The position numbers were made by a program, and so were the translations under genes. Positions 25,201-38,200 of a DNA stretch of 64,000 nt are shown in pieces; position 1 is the stretch's first letter; each line of letters begins with the position of its first letter. The DNA is from Phoronis australis (Eukaryota; Phoronida; Phoronidae): NCBI GenBank assembly GCA_002633005.1, contig NMRA01000032.1, positions 1,085,692 to 1,149,691 of the forward strand, read 5' to 3'. The notes beneath the pieces were generated by a model that saw nothing but the letters and a program-made list of their open reading frames with translations, did no database searches and was not told where the DNA came from.

Positions 25201-28200
25201 TAATTTTTCAAATTGGTTTTGTTACGGTCAAAATTAAGCCAAAGTTCAATGACACCTACAGCGCCATTTTGTTTAACCTTCTTTATGCCTGGAACACTAA
25301 GTGTTTTTATGCAATCAGATTTACTGCAGCAAACTTGATTCATTTGCAGCGAAATCTCATCACTTGAGCGAGAAGTGAAGTTTTCTTTTCTGTCAAAGAT
25401 ATGTCATACCAAATTAATGCTTTTCCAAGTCCAACAACATATGACCTTCCACAACAATGCTAGAATCATTTGAAGATGATAAATGTGTAATTTCAACAAT
25501 TATTTTCACCCAAAATTGGTGATTTTCAACCGTAGTTCAAAGTTGGCGATTTTCTCAGAGTGTAATGCTGGTTTTTGAAAGTTTGCTTTCAAAAGTTTTA
25601 ACTGAACGTTACACTAACATTATGCCAACAATGTAAAAACTTAAGAAGTCAAATTCTGAGGAATTTACGTTTTTAACCTTCTTCACAGTCACCTCATAAA
25701 TCTTTGACTAATAAACTCATTCTGAATGATTTGCTCACCTTTTTCAGTGTCTTTGCCTCTCATTGCACAAAGAGTTGCAGAAGTTATCTCCCTTGTGTTT
25801 TTGTGTATTCCACGAATCACCATCAGCCAACTTTGGACCACGGCTAATTTAAAACATTTTTCACAATTATTGATGTTCGGATTTGGATGGGAAAGATTGG
25901 AAGTGGTCCTTAAATTCTTATCATGTGCCACAGAATGCTTCGAGAAGGGACACTACTGTAAGAGGAGAACTGTTACTGCTTCTAAAAAAATTTATCACTT
26001 ACTACGAAAACTTACCCAGCAGGAAGAAACCTTTCTTTAGAATCTGACCTTTACCTATACGCAGACTCAATCAACACCTTGGTTGGTCTGTGTGGTAGTT
26101 GTTGGTATATTTATGAAGTGTTTGACGTGCAGTGTGGTATTAAGGGACGTCCCCTCCCACTGTTGTTGTGAAATTTCCACTCATTCAGTGATACATGTTC
26201 TGTGGCCCATGGTTGGGCGTATTTTGGGACCTTTTCCAATTATCCTCATTTCCATGAGTACAAAGCATACACCTTCCCTGACACCCCTCCTTATGAATGT
26301 ACAGAACTGTTGCTTTTTGTTGCCGTATCAGGATTTGTTCAGTTATGTCTTGAAATGACTTGAAAAAGCATTTATTTACCATTTTTATGTTTTAAAACCC
26401 TACGCTTATGGCAACCCTCAACCCCTGCCTCTAATTGTTTTGTACTCTTGTGAAAGTGGCGATATTTGTCATAATTCTCGTGGAATACACTTGGTGCATG
26501 TTGCCTGTCCCCTTGTTGCATGTTAACCGTAGCCTACTTATGCTACTGTACAGAGCCCACGTACACTGCACAGTCTTGCCACACAGACACCGTGCAACCA
26601 ATCAACGCAGACTGGCCGTGGCAAATCACCAGCCAGCCGTGTACGTCTATTCAAAGATTCCAGCACGCAAGACGGCAATGTAGGCACACGGCGCGTGGAT
26701 AGTGTAGATGGCGCAGCCAGCCTAAATAGGTCACGTGGTTCGGATGGTTCGCCGTCGTCTTATTTTGGATCTCAGAAAAAAGATGTATCAACTGGTTTAA
26801 TGTATGATAGTGATGAGTCAGGGTTAGGAGCCACTATGTATTCCTCTATATACGCACACGGTGGACGTGACAGTCAGCAGTCCACCATCTCAGGCCAACC
26901 AGATTCCTTTAGATTAAACGTACCATCCCTTCCTTCTAGAAACACACCGGGCAGTGTTTCTCACGACTTTCCTAGCTTGCACAGTCCTCTTCAGTCGACC
27001 CGGTTGAGCCCAAGTCATCCATCTACTAGAGAGGTTACTTTTCGCCCTTCAGTGTCTCCACAGCCCTCCGACGATATCCCGTCTTTGTCTAGTACATGTC
27101 CAAGGTCTACAATGCACTTTCCTGAACAGGCCAAAGCGTCTTCCAGTGTTCTTCATGATGAAGGCACAAGACTGTCCATTCCTGCTAGAAGCCCATCTCA
27201 ACCAGCTGTATTCCAGAACCCACTTAATACAGAACTGAGCCATTCTAATCCTGCAGCTTCATTCATTAGCAATGGCACCTCGTTATTATCACCATCTGTA
27301 ACACACAGACCTCGGCAGGCCACGATTGGCTCAGAAACTGAGCCAGTTTGTCTCTCGTCCAATAGTCACACTCAAACTACGAGTCCTAAGACGCGAGATG
27401 CTCACCAACAGACTCGACTTCAAAAAGAGACAATGTCCACCCAGACGCGGATCAGTCGCTCCTCAGCATCTGTTCAGACCCCACGCTATAAGGAAAACGC
27501 TAGCTCTCAAACCATGCCTGATAAACTGAGTCCAGAGGAAATTCAAGCTATGTGTCAGCGATTGAAGGCTAGAAATGACAGAATGTCGCAAGCAAGCTCT
27601 TCAAGCTCTGGGCGTGTTCATATTAGTCCTGAGAAAATCAAAGCCATGAGGCAGAACCTTAAAGCTAAAAACGACGAACTATTGGAACTGAGGAGGAAAC
27701 ATAACTCTGTTGATACGCAGACACCTTACGACAGTGCCACACAAACCCCTTCACATTCCTCAACTCAGACAAAGTCCAGCAAAAGCAGAGCTTTGGAAAA
27801 CCTGTTGAGTAGTGTAAAAGACTTGAAGAAAGATGTAGTCGAGCGTACTAGACGGTATGAGAACGACAACAGTTCGTTTGGACAGTTGAGTTTCAGGCAG
27901 TTATCTGATGATGATTCTGATCTCGGAGTGTCCGAGTTACTGAAGTCTTCACAGTCGATTAGGGCTCCATCTGTTGGCCGTTCTCCACCATCATCTCACT
28001 CATTTCGATCGCCATCCCCAGCCCGTGCTTCCAGATCTCCGCGACGGTTGCCCAGCAAAGCAGAACGCCCTCTATCACCACCCAGGTCATTAAGCCCGCA
28101 ACGTCCTTACCCTTCTAGATATTCTCCTTCTTCTCCTCTGAGGTCACCTGGCAACCCACTGTCTCCACGACGACCATATTCTGGCCTTGACAGCAGTTTT

Positions 28201-31200
28201 AACTCCACTCTCCCGTCACCGTACCAAGTCTTCAAGTCTGGACACCAGGAATTTCCCCCATCTCCTTCTCCTGTTACCTCTCCTATATCTCCATACCCCC
28301 CTCATGTGTTGGCCCAACCCCCTCAGTTTGTTAGTCCACCGCCGCCAACGCCGCCAGTAGCTGTTCCCATAGTAACTGTCCCTGTGACACCTGTTGTTAA
28401 CCCTGTGATCACTGCTCAGCCTGTCACTGTCCTCCCTGTGTCGCACCCCAAACAAATGAATGTCAAACACTTTTACAGAGTTTACGAGAAGAAATAAATT
28501 TATTTTTATAGAATTTACAGTTTAAAAGTTGACCTTGTTTGTTACTTGCATTAAGTAAACTTTTTGACGAATATAATAATTTATACACTTTTTGATGATT
28601 ATAATATTATACTCCATTTGAGAATTTTGAAAACACGATGTTTTAAGTGACACAAGGCCATTTTTACATAAGATATTTTTGTATTAGTGCTACAATTTTC
28701 TTTTATATAGATTTGTATGTATTTAGGATATTTGTGATATTTTTGCTTCGATCTGTGTATTTGTAGTGATTTTAAGTTAGTACATTGTACAGGATCTCAG
28801 CATGAGTGTGTGCGTGCCAAAATGTTCTACGGTTGCTTGCTAAACTTTTGATTTATACACATCTGGAAATTGTGGTAAAATGTCGTTTGTTGAATTCACT
28901 TTCAGTTAGGTCTTGCTCTGTATCCCAGCGAATTTGTGTAATGTTTTGTTAAGTTTTGCTTGAGAAGTAGTCCCAAAGATTAGGGCTACAGGGTAGTTCT
29001 TCACTTACTTAGCACACAGCAGGACAGAAATTGTCTGGCGTTAAATCTCTTCACAAAAGTAAAGGTTAAGTTAATTTTAGTCTTTTACAAGCATGGATTG
29101 TTGTGTGTAGGTGTCGTAAAACATCATTTGCTAAAATTCCCATTATTAGTTTTGAGCAAAATGAGTGAAGAATTACCTTACATATCTTTAGCAGTAAATT
29201 GTATATGGTTTATTTGTTTAGCGTTGTTGCACTGAAACGTTATACTTTTGCTTGTTAGGTTATTAGCAGAAATTTGTTTTTTTAGAAAATTGCTGTTAGC
29301 AGAAATTTATTTTTTAGAAAATTGCGATGTTCATATTTTTTTCTGGTAATCTATAGATCGTAGTCAACATTAACTTATTAAATTATGCGATGTTTAAATG
29401 AATGCTTACCTCGACTTGGTACTTAAAAACAACTTGTTCTTAAAGTTGTTATTTGTGGTTAATCAAAAATATGTAGAAATAATCCTTTGTGGAGATCTTT
29501 TATTACTTTAAGGTTATGTAGGACCCTGGAAATAAAATCACAAATTTTTCTAGCTTTGGAACATCATATTTCAGAGAAAGCTGATCGGATTTATGTGAAA
29601 CTGTCAAATACAGGGCTTGAAATTTACCTCTTTTAAGAGGATTTCCTCTTTTTGTTTTTGATTTCCTCTTATTTGATTTCAAGTTTCATCTGTTTTGTCT
29701 CTTTTTTCATTATTTTGACTTTATTCAGATAAAAAAATATTTCTATCACAAAAGCCTATTTTATTTGTGGAACGATACATCACCTGGAAAATTTTCCTCT
29801 TTTTTTGTCATTGGTCAAACCAAGTACTGCAAATACCATGTTTTTTGTACTGTTCTCCAGTTTGCCGTTAGGAATTGTTTTTTAAAATATTCCATTTTTG
29901 CATGAGGGGCTATCAAAACATTGGCACTTCATGATTTTCATGAAGAAAAAAATCAAAGTTGTATAAACAAAATGGTAATTCTAATTTGAGAAATCTTTAA
30001 TGACTTTTTTGAGATTTCATTATGAACATAAATGTCAAACAAAATTTGGTCATGTTATTGACTCTGTTGTTTTGTTATCAATGTACTTTATACATTTGTT
30101 TTAGGCTAAATTTTACCAAACAAGATTGGTCTCATGACCAGTCAAAAATCAAATTCTACGATCTTTCCACTTCCAGAAATTTTATATTATCTATAGTTTT
30201 GTAGTTATGTATATAAATATACAGGTCCTACATAACTTTAAGCTTATTTGTAGGAAAAAGGTATGAAAATGGTCGATTGTAGTACTTGTCACTCTAAGAG
30301 TGACTTAGATTATTTATAATTGTTATTTGTCACAATCTTAGGGTAGAACGGGTTATGTTTTGATAAAGCACGGTATGCCACATTAAAAGTCACTTTGTGT
30401 GGAGAAGTTTGGAATTATTTCATAATAAATTATTAATTGACCGACTTAATTCTGTTTATATCTTTTATATAACCTTGAAGTTCCCTTTTGTGGTCAGGTT
30501 GATATTACAGTCTATAATAGGACTGGTTTTCGCTAAACTTTTTGTACTGATATAAATCCTGAAAAACATTAGGCAAATATTACGCTAACAAGATTTGCAA
30601 GCAGGTGAACGAGAAAGCGTGCACTGTTTACCCCAGAATATCCAGTGACTTCCTCAACACATCAAAGGCTTGATGGCACTGTCACAGATTGAAGTGAGCT
30701 AGTCGCTATTCATGGGCTTGGCTGAACATGTTGGATGAGAAATTTGCGGTTAAGGTTGTAAGCCTGTTTAGCGTGCAAGTTTCAAAGTCAAAAAATGACC
30801 AATAAGTAAGGCAAGTGACCAACATGAATTTTCAAAATTGAAAAGTAAATGATATCCTTTGAATTTTTAAAATCGATTCACTATAAGAGAAATAAGCGAA
30901 TAGTTTTTCTTCAAAATCGTGGCTAATCCACGAGCATCAGTTTGTGAATCTATTAGGATGGGTCAATCACAGTCTGGCTTGGGCTCGCTTAGGCGTTGGG
31001 GTAATAAAACCTCAAATGTTAGCGTTGGAGTTGTCTCGTGATCATTACCTTGAAACTCTAAAGTTCCGTCGGATGCCATCTTGGATTTCTAAGCGAACTA
31101 GCTATTGAGAGTGATCGCGCGTACTCACCTACGCTCGCTTGTGCTTGCTTGATAAAAATGGCTCAGGCCCGCCTTATTGAACATGCTTCAGGTTTATACA

Positions 31201-34200
31201 TATTTTAATATTCTCATTTGTAAAAAAGTAATTTGTTGGCTTGTTTTTCTGTCTCTTGTGAGATAAGTTATGGGTCACATTGATTGTTTTGAAAACAAAA
31301 ATTAATGAACTATATGTCCAAAGTTGCCAAACGGTCCACATTTCATATGCATCTTACTAGTTTTTGTAAAATACTACCGTCAATCATTTTTGTCACATTT
31401 TTATCTCGTGTTTATTCTTATTGGTATTATTGATAATAAATTTTCAACTCGAGAGAGTTTGCAAAGCAATTTAATTTTGTTATCATTTGTCATAAATCAC
31501 ATTCTCTATACCACTTTCAAATCTTTATCACAGATCGTGTGATAAATCTTGTTGGTTTATGTCTCGAAAATGAAGATCAACTGAATTACGGTTTTATATC
31601 AAACAATATTACATATGAATAACAAACAGCTTTTAACTAGGTGCTGTCTCTCAAAGACATGTTGGGTGGAAAATATTTTTATTGGAAAATTTTACATTAA
31701 ATTTCTGGTTGTAATTTTTGAAAAGAGATAGTTCATTATAATTATGCCAGGTGAGTACATTAAATTTATTCTTGATTTAATTTTGAACTTGATCTAAATT
31801 TCGGTGAATCCTTGTCTATTACTGCGCAGGCAGTTTCCGAATGGAGCCTACTTGTTGGCGTGGATTGAATTTGCCTTAAAAATGTTCCCACTTTACATAA
31901 TCAACTTCATTAACTTACTGGCAATACAAAAACCTTAATTAATAAGTTTGTTATGAGGCCTTTGAATGTGTTGCACCAAGTGGTTTCCAAATGGAGTGTT
32001 AAGAACAACATTTTTACTGTATCAAGCTTCATTAGGTACAACCTTGAAAATCCACTAGGTAATCAATAACTGCCTACCTGTTAGTTTAGTTTATTGACAC
32101 AGGTAGTGGCACTATGGTGTGTGAGAGAGGGAGTTAGTACAATCAACCACTGGGGACTATTTATTCACATTGGTGTGCGAGTTATACAATACATTCAACA
32201 GGGGCTCAGCTACAGTGTTTGCCAATGGGCTCCTGCAGTTTTGTGTCCGAGCCATTGATATGGGGTAAAAAAACATGTCATTGTCAAGTGTGAGCTTGGG
32301 CTGATGTGTTAAGGTGGTTGGAAGAGTTGTGAGGTGGACTCATGCAGGAACTTGAGGCTGAGGCTTGCTGCTGACACCTTAGAATTTCTCAGTGCTGAAA
32401 ATGTCAGCATAAATGATCAAAGATCATGTTGTGGAATGCCTTTCATGATAACAATTATTTTGTTACTGGAGGAATGCTAAATCTACGCTCTGGGGAGTTT
32501 TAAAGGGAGCTGCGCTCTGTCAAGATTTGTTGTGGTGATAATAGTCTTAGAAGTGACGGCTGGTAATTTTATGGGTACTGGAGTACCTTGCTGTTGATAA
32601 GGTTCTGTCCTCGCTCTGCTGAGACGGAAATTACTTATGGATTAAGCCACATGTCTGGATCAGGTTTAGTATATACTGCAAGAGACTGTGTTGGTCTAGT
32701 TTCTGCTTGAGAACGTTACCATCTTCCATGGAGGATGGTCGCAGTGCTTGTGAATTTTCTGTGAATTATGGGAGCTGCAAACTCCAGAGATGGCTACCGT
32801 AGACGCAGTCGCACGTTGTCGTTACGACGAAAAAGGGTAATCAAACGCTTCAGATGTTTGTTCTAGCTGAGCAAACACGTTGTAGTTGTAGATACAGGTA
32901 GCTTGTAGGTGTGAGTGTCAGTCCTGATGTCGCGATGGTTTGCAGGATGTTGTGGGTCCGATAAGCAGTGGATACGTCATAAACGAGATGGTAAACCCAG
33001 AGGAATAAAGGTGGGCGTACGCTACTGAGGGTGTTGGAATGGGGACATTTTGTAAACGTGAATTCTGAGAGCTTTTGGTTTTTTGTGATTTTTTGTTTAA
33101 ATGTTTGAATATTTGGATCAGCGTGGGATAGCATCTTGGAGGGTTGTAGATCATGTGGCATGGACTGATATATAGGAATACACCATCCTGGCCTTCAAGT
33201 TTGTGTGCTACTATTTGTTGAAGGAATTTTGTGGAAATGCATCAATTATGAATGGTAACCCAGTTAGTTTTGGCCACTGTCCTATTGCATAATGGCAGGT
33301 CTATATTCAAATCACATTTTGTCTCATCTATTCACTATTATATTGCACTCAATGACAGTCCATCGCAGCATTGACCGGTTAACTATTTTCATTCATGCAG
33401 TTCATCTCATTGTATACTATAACCTATAACAGATCTATTCTTACTACTGAGCAACCCTTGATTGCTGAACACTCTTTGAGATGCTTTGAAAGGTCCCAGG
33501 CCAGTCACGAATTGGATACGGAGAGCCACTGTTGCTATCATAAAAATATCCTTCTGTCAACATGTACAAATCTTTAATGTAATTTAATCAAACACGATCT
33601 ACTATGATATCCCTCACAGTCAAGATGCGCTTGTTGACTTGGTTGTTGCAACTTCTCTTCCACAATCTCAGTGGGTTTTGTTTCTCAATTTGAACTATGC
33701 TGATAAGTTGGACGCATGACCTTTACACCTTGCATGGCAGGTTTTTGGTTTTCTTTAAGTGGTGATTTGGGTTATTTTGGTTTGGCCTAAATTTGTTTTA
33801 CTGGAATGAAAAGATGTACATGCTTGCTGTGTTTTCCAAAGGTAAGGTGTCTTCTATGTTTTTGTTTAGTGTGTGTTACGTTGGTGTTAATTGTATACAG
33901 GAGAACTTGGTTTGCTAGTTACAGTTTTGAGATTGAAAATTGGCAAAGTCAGGAGGATAGGGTATGTAGTGCGTTCACATCTTTATGGAGCTTTGTATTT
34001 CCAAGTTATTGACTTATTTGCAGTGGCCAGCAATTACCAGACTTAAATCTGCAAACAAAAAGAGGTATTAACCAAATATTTGCTTGCTGATAAACAAATG
34101 CTGATTTTTAAGGGCTTGATAGGAGTCCCCAGCAGTGTATTTATTTTAAACTCTTTACTGTGCAGCAGGCTTCGACAAGGTTTGAAGTTGAAATGGAATT

Positions 34201-35132
34201 CTTAAATGCGTTTGGCTTCAGTATATAGTTTACTGTTGGGCATTGCAGCATTTCAAGCTGTTGGTTCTGGCAATAGGGTAAAATTTCGCCAATTTAGGAC
34301 ACAATATGGCCGACAAGTTGAAATATATTTTCTCATCTTTTTAATGAAAGATACGCAGCATTAAATTAATGCCTCAATATTTTTGAAAAACATGTGGGCA
34401 TTCACAACAAAGTTAAATAAATTGAAAAACGGAAATAGTAGCAGTTATTTTTGTCGGAAATTGGTAAAATTTCACCGTAAGACTCCGTGGACACTCAGGG
34501 CTTAAGTTGTGGTCACATTTATTATTTGATGCTAATATTGTTGACGTAACATTATTCCTAAATCTGAAATTCTTCGGTCCCTAACCCTTATTTCTTATAA
34601 AACTTCCCAAAATGTCATGAATTTCTATTTTTTCTGTCAGATGTTATTGATTACATTGATTTTGTGATTGTCGTTGAAATGAAAGTGTATGAGGAGGCAG
34701 ATTTGTACCATGCAGGACCTGATATTAGAGTTTGTTTGAATTGAAAGAGCTTTTATTGATTTGACATATTCCTGATTACTCAGGGATCTAATTTTATTCA
34801 AAGGGTATGTGCTTTAATCAGGATAGCAGGTAATCCTTACTGTAGGGAATAATACCAGGAGTATTCATTCCATGCCAGTAATACCTGGTTGCTAATAGGA
34901 TTGCAAATGTCGCTGTCATGTATCCAAGCAAATGATTGACATGGGGGTGAATTGGAGCTATTCTGCTTCTTTGTTTAAGTTACATTGAGCGATGCTTCCA
35001 CAAGTGATCAGCCAACTTTAAAGTAAGATACAATATAAGTAAAATAACATCATTCCCAGTGTAGTACTGCCATAGAAAACAATAAGTGTTAACGAACTTT
35101 ATTTAAAAACATTCGACACTCGCCATTGTGTG

Positions 35133-35207
<75 letters not shown>

Positions 35208-38200
35208 TTACCTTAGTATTCAGCTAAGTGATAAACTAATGAGGGATTCTGAATGTACTGTTTCATATAAGGTTATGTCTACCACACGTGTCTGGTTTGT
35301 TCTGATGATTGTGGAGGGATCATAATTGATACATCCGCAAGTAGTTGAGCTAGTTCAATGTATTATTGTTGCACCACTGATTTAGATAACTGCTATTAGT
35401 AAATTAATTGGCAGAAACATATGACAATAAAATAAAACCTGTTCATAGAATGTATTGATTGGCCTAGACACTGGGTTGAAATTTGAAGCTTTAACTGCTA
35501 AACAATTAACATAACCTGCCAAGAAGTCTCTCTGCCAGAATGCAACTGTAGATATTTTCACTGTTTTTACACAAGGTTTGTTTAATGCCAATAAGCCTGG
35601 TTAACAATCTGTTAGAATATCAAAATGTTGTCTGACCCTCTGTAGATATTAACGCTTGTGGGAAGCAGTGATGGCATTTGAAAAGTGCATGTAACCCTGA
35701 GGTACACAGAAATTACAACCTTCAAGACGTGAAATCTCTACTTCAAGAAATGTTATAGATCACTATGAAAATATAGATATAGCAGCGCAATAATTCCCTC
35801 TATATTCAGTTCAAGGTTTATTTTGACTACCAAAATTTTTTGGTTAACGAAAGTTTACGCCGAATAGGAAACCTTAGAATTGGTCATCGCCGGAGATGTT
35901 CAGTTTTGGCGACCTCAGATTTCATTTGGCCAGGTTGCGAAATGCGACTTGGCGTTTAGCTAAAGCGTCGAGTGCTGTACAGGTATAAAGTTACATGTTA
36001 TGTGAATGTTAGATCTTAAAAAACCCTTGAAGGTTGACAATTAGCCGATTCCACAATTCTCAAAGAATTAAACATCAAGTGGTGTCAGTGATTAGGAGTT
36101 GATGTCATCTATGTTCCTTGTTTTGTTTTCAGAGACTGTCCTCCAGTATTGAAGATGAAGGGGTCAAAGTTGATGACCTCAGAGAGGTCGCGGGTACTGT
36201 TAGCAACAGTGTGGGACAACACGACCGCGACCTGGTGGAGGATTTCATCAAGTACGACATTTACTTTTTAGTTGTAACATGACTGCTAGCAAATAATTAC
36301 TGGTGTTAAATGTAGTCAATTTAAAGCACTGTCTATGTGACTTTTTACAAACCTGTTAAATTTATTTTTAAATAAGTGAAAACAAGATAAGATTATTATG
36401 CAAGATTTTTTCTTAATCACCTCAGTCTACAAAATGGAATAGATGGCTTCATACAGATCAATCCCAATACACTGTGACCGTTGTCGTTCTGAGAGCCCCA
36501 CCCCCAGGTCTCAACTTCCACCTAAATTTGTGCAAATTCGAAATTCTGTAATAAGAGTCATGGGCCGCATTAAGCTATGAAAAATCAGGAGCCTTGTTAA
36601 TTTGAGCCGTTTCCACAGTCGTCGCAATTTCATCCGTCTCTCCAGGTCACCACAATTTCTAAGATATTCTGCACTAGTCACTACAACCCTGCCCCCATTT
36701 TCTCATGGCTCCATAAGCATTGGCTCAGTTAGTGCAAGGAATAATCGGGCTCTGGGAAGACTTTATTCTAACGGAGCTGGTTCCTCTTCATTGCCTGTAT
36801 CCACACAATTTTTGTTTTTATTTTTTGGTGATGTATTTCTCATTAAAGAAAATATATGATAAAGGCAAAACATCATTTACTCACACATGCACGCATACAC
36901 CCACCCGCCCACCCACACACCCACCCACACACCCACCCACCCACACACCCACCCACCCACACACCCACACGTCATCTAACTTACGCGAAATCATGGTTGC
37001 TGCAGTTATATGGTTTTATATAGTAATAATAGGTGTAGTACTTAAATAAATGTGTACAACTAAGGATCGTCTGGTCTCTTGAACATTTCTAAAATATTCA
37101 CAATACTTAATATGGAAGTAGCAGCTTCAATATTACATCTAAAATATGCCATCAAAATAACATTTTTATCTCACGTGTGATTCATTGCTCCACCTTGTAT
37201 TTCAGGAACGCCGAGTGGCGTTTTGGAGAGGCGCACAAAAAGACAAAACGACAACAACAGCAGTACGAAGTTCTGGTGTTTAACCATGACAACCTGATGA
37301 AAGAGATTGATGGCTACCTGGCGTGGCTGAATACTCAGGAGATTAGCCTCTCTGATCAGCCCCTCAAGGGGTACCAGGTGGAGGAGGCAGAGGGAAGACT
37401 CAGGGAACAACAGGTCAGTGTTGTCATCACACTGTGGTTGTTTTTGAAAATGCTAATGAGGTTTCTATTGGTCAGTGCGACAGTTTGTGGAGAGAAAAAT
37501 GAAGCAGCGTTTCAGAATCCTAATATCATTTGTGTATGTTGTCAGCAAATTTTATTTTCTGCTCTGACAGTGATTTACGTGTGCGATGAAATATCTTGGA
37601 GTAAACATAGTGTTTTCTTCACTTTTGCATTGAATATTGGGGAGGTATTACAGTGTGTGTGTTTGTATACAAGGGCGTGTGTCAGTCCAAACTTGTGAGA
37701 GGTTTCTCTTGAGCAAGCAACAGAAGTCAGTGTAGTGGTTAATAACACTAAACTTGCATTGAATTGTGATAACAACAATGTAACATTCATACAACAATTA
37801 CACTATGGAAGGATCACAAGAGGTCTGTGATAGGTGTGAGGCAGTCAATGGTAACTTAAATTACTTTGTTTAGTAAATATAGAACAGGAGTGGGGGGGTG
37901 ACAAGGACGAGTACTTTACATATTGTGTTTTTTGTGTTTTTGCCATCATTTTGGGGTGTGGTGTTTTTCCATTTTAAATTGCGAAAAAATGTTTTCTGTT
38001 CTTCATTTCAGGCAAACAAGTAGCAAAACATCAGATTTATAATACCGCGTTGCTAAAAATGTAGTACAACTGGCCAATAGTCCAAATTATCATGCTAATA
38101 ATTTTATATTTAAGTATATTTCTATTGACATGAAATTTGACAATCATCAACTTTTTATTCCAAATTTTATTCCAACATGAATGTTTAGTGTGACAAGAAT

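Larger units (their letters stand above)
21652..26553 (+). other. Long intron before the alternative terminal exon
   Basis: This 4.9-kb AT-rich stretch has no exon-like frame. It holds a small foldback near 21738-21822 (ggttagtc versus gactaacc), a strong hairpin element at 23500-23603 and MITE copy 1 at 23957-24475. Open frames such as 25726-26040 lack protein-like composition or splice signals. Confidence 0.6.
28498..36132 (+). other. 3' UTR of the short isoform, then intron sequence to exon 28
   Basis: There is no coding exon in 7.6 kb. An AATAAA overlaps the stop (28493). Others lie at 29531 (inside MITE copy 2) and 30424, so the true cleavage site is undecided. Contents include MITE copy 2 with a nested element (29508-30241), a dispersed 200-bp repeat (34283-34480) and an (AT)n tract (35137-35201). 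The rest shows nothing I recognise. Confidence 0.55.

Noticed and set aside
25726-26040. 104-residue + strand open frame in the long intron
   Set aside because: Composition is not protein-like for this gene, no fitting splice sites keep frame, and it is not needed to join exons 26 and 27.
28493-28498. AATAAA at the stop codon as the poly(A) signal
   Set aside because: It overlaps the stop and would leave almost no 3' UTR. Later signals are as likely, so no cleavage site is claimed.
36133-36251. Start of a second, separate gene at 36 kb
   Set aside because: The exon has no initiator Met or promoter sign, starts in phase 0 and completes the half spectrin repeat left by exon 26.
36720-37049. 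109-residue frame with a Thr/Pro/His-rich repeat
   Set aside because: The repeat is the CCCACACA microsatellite translated; the frame lies between exons 28 and 29, which join perfectly without it.
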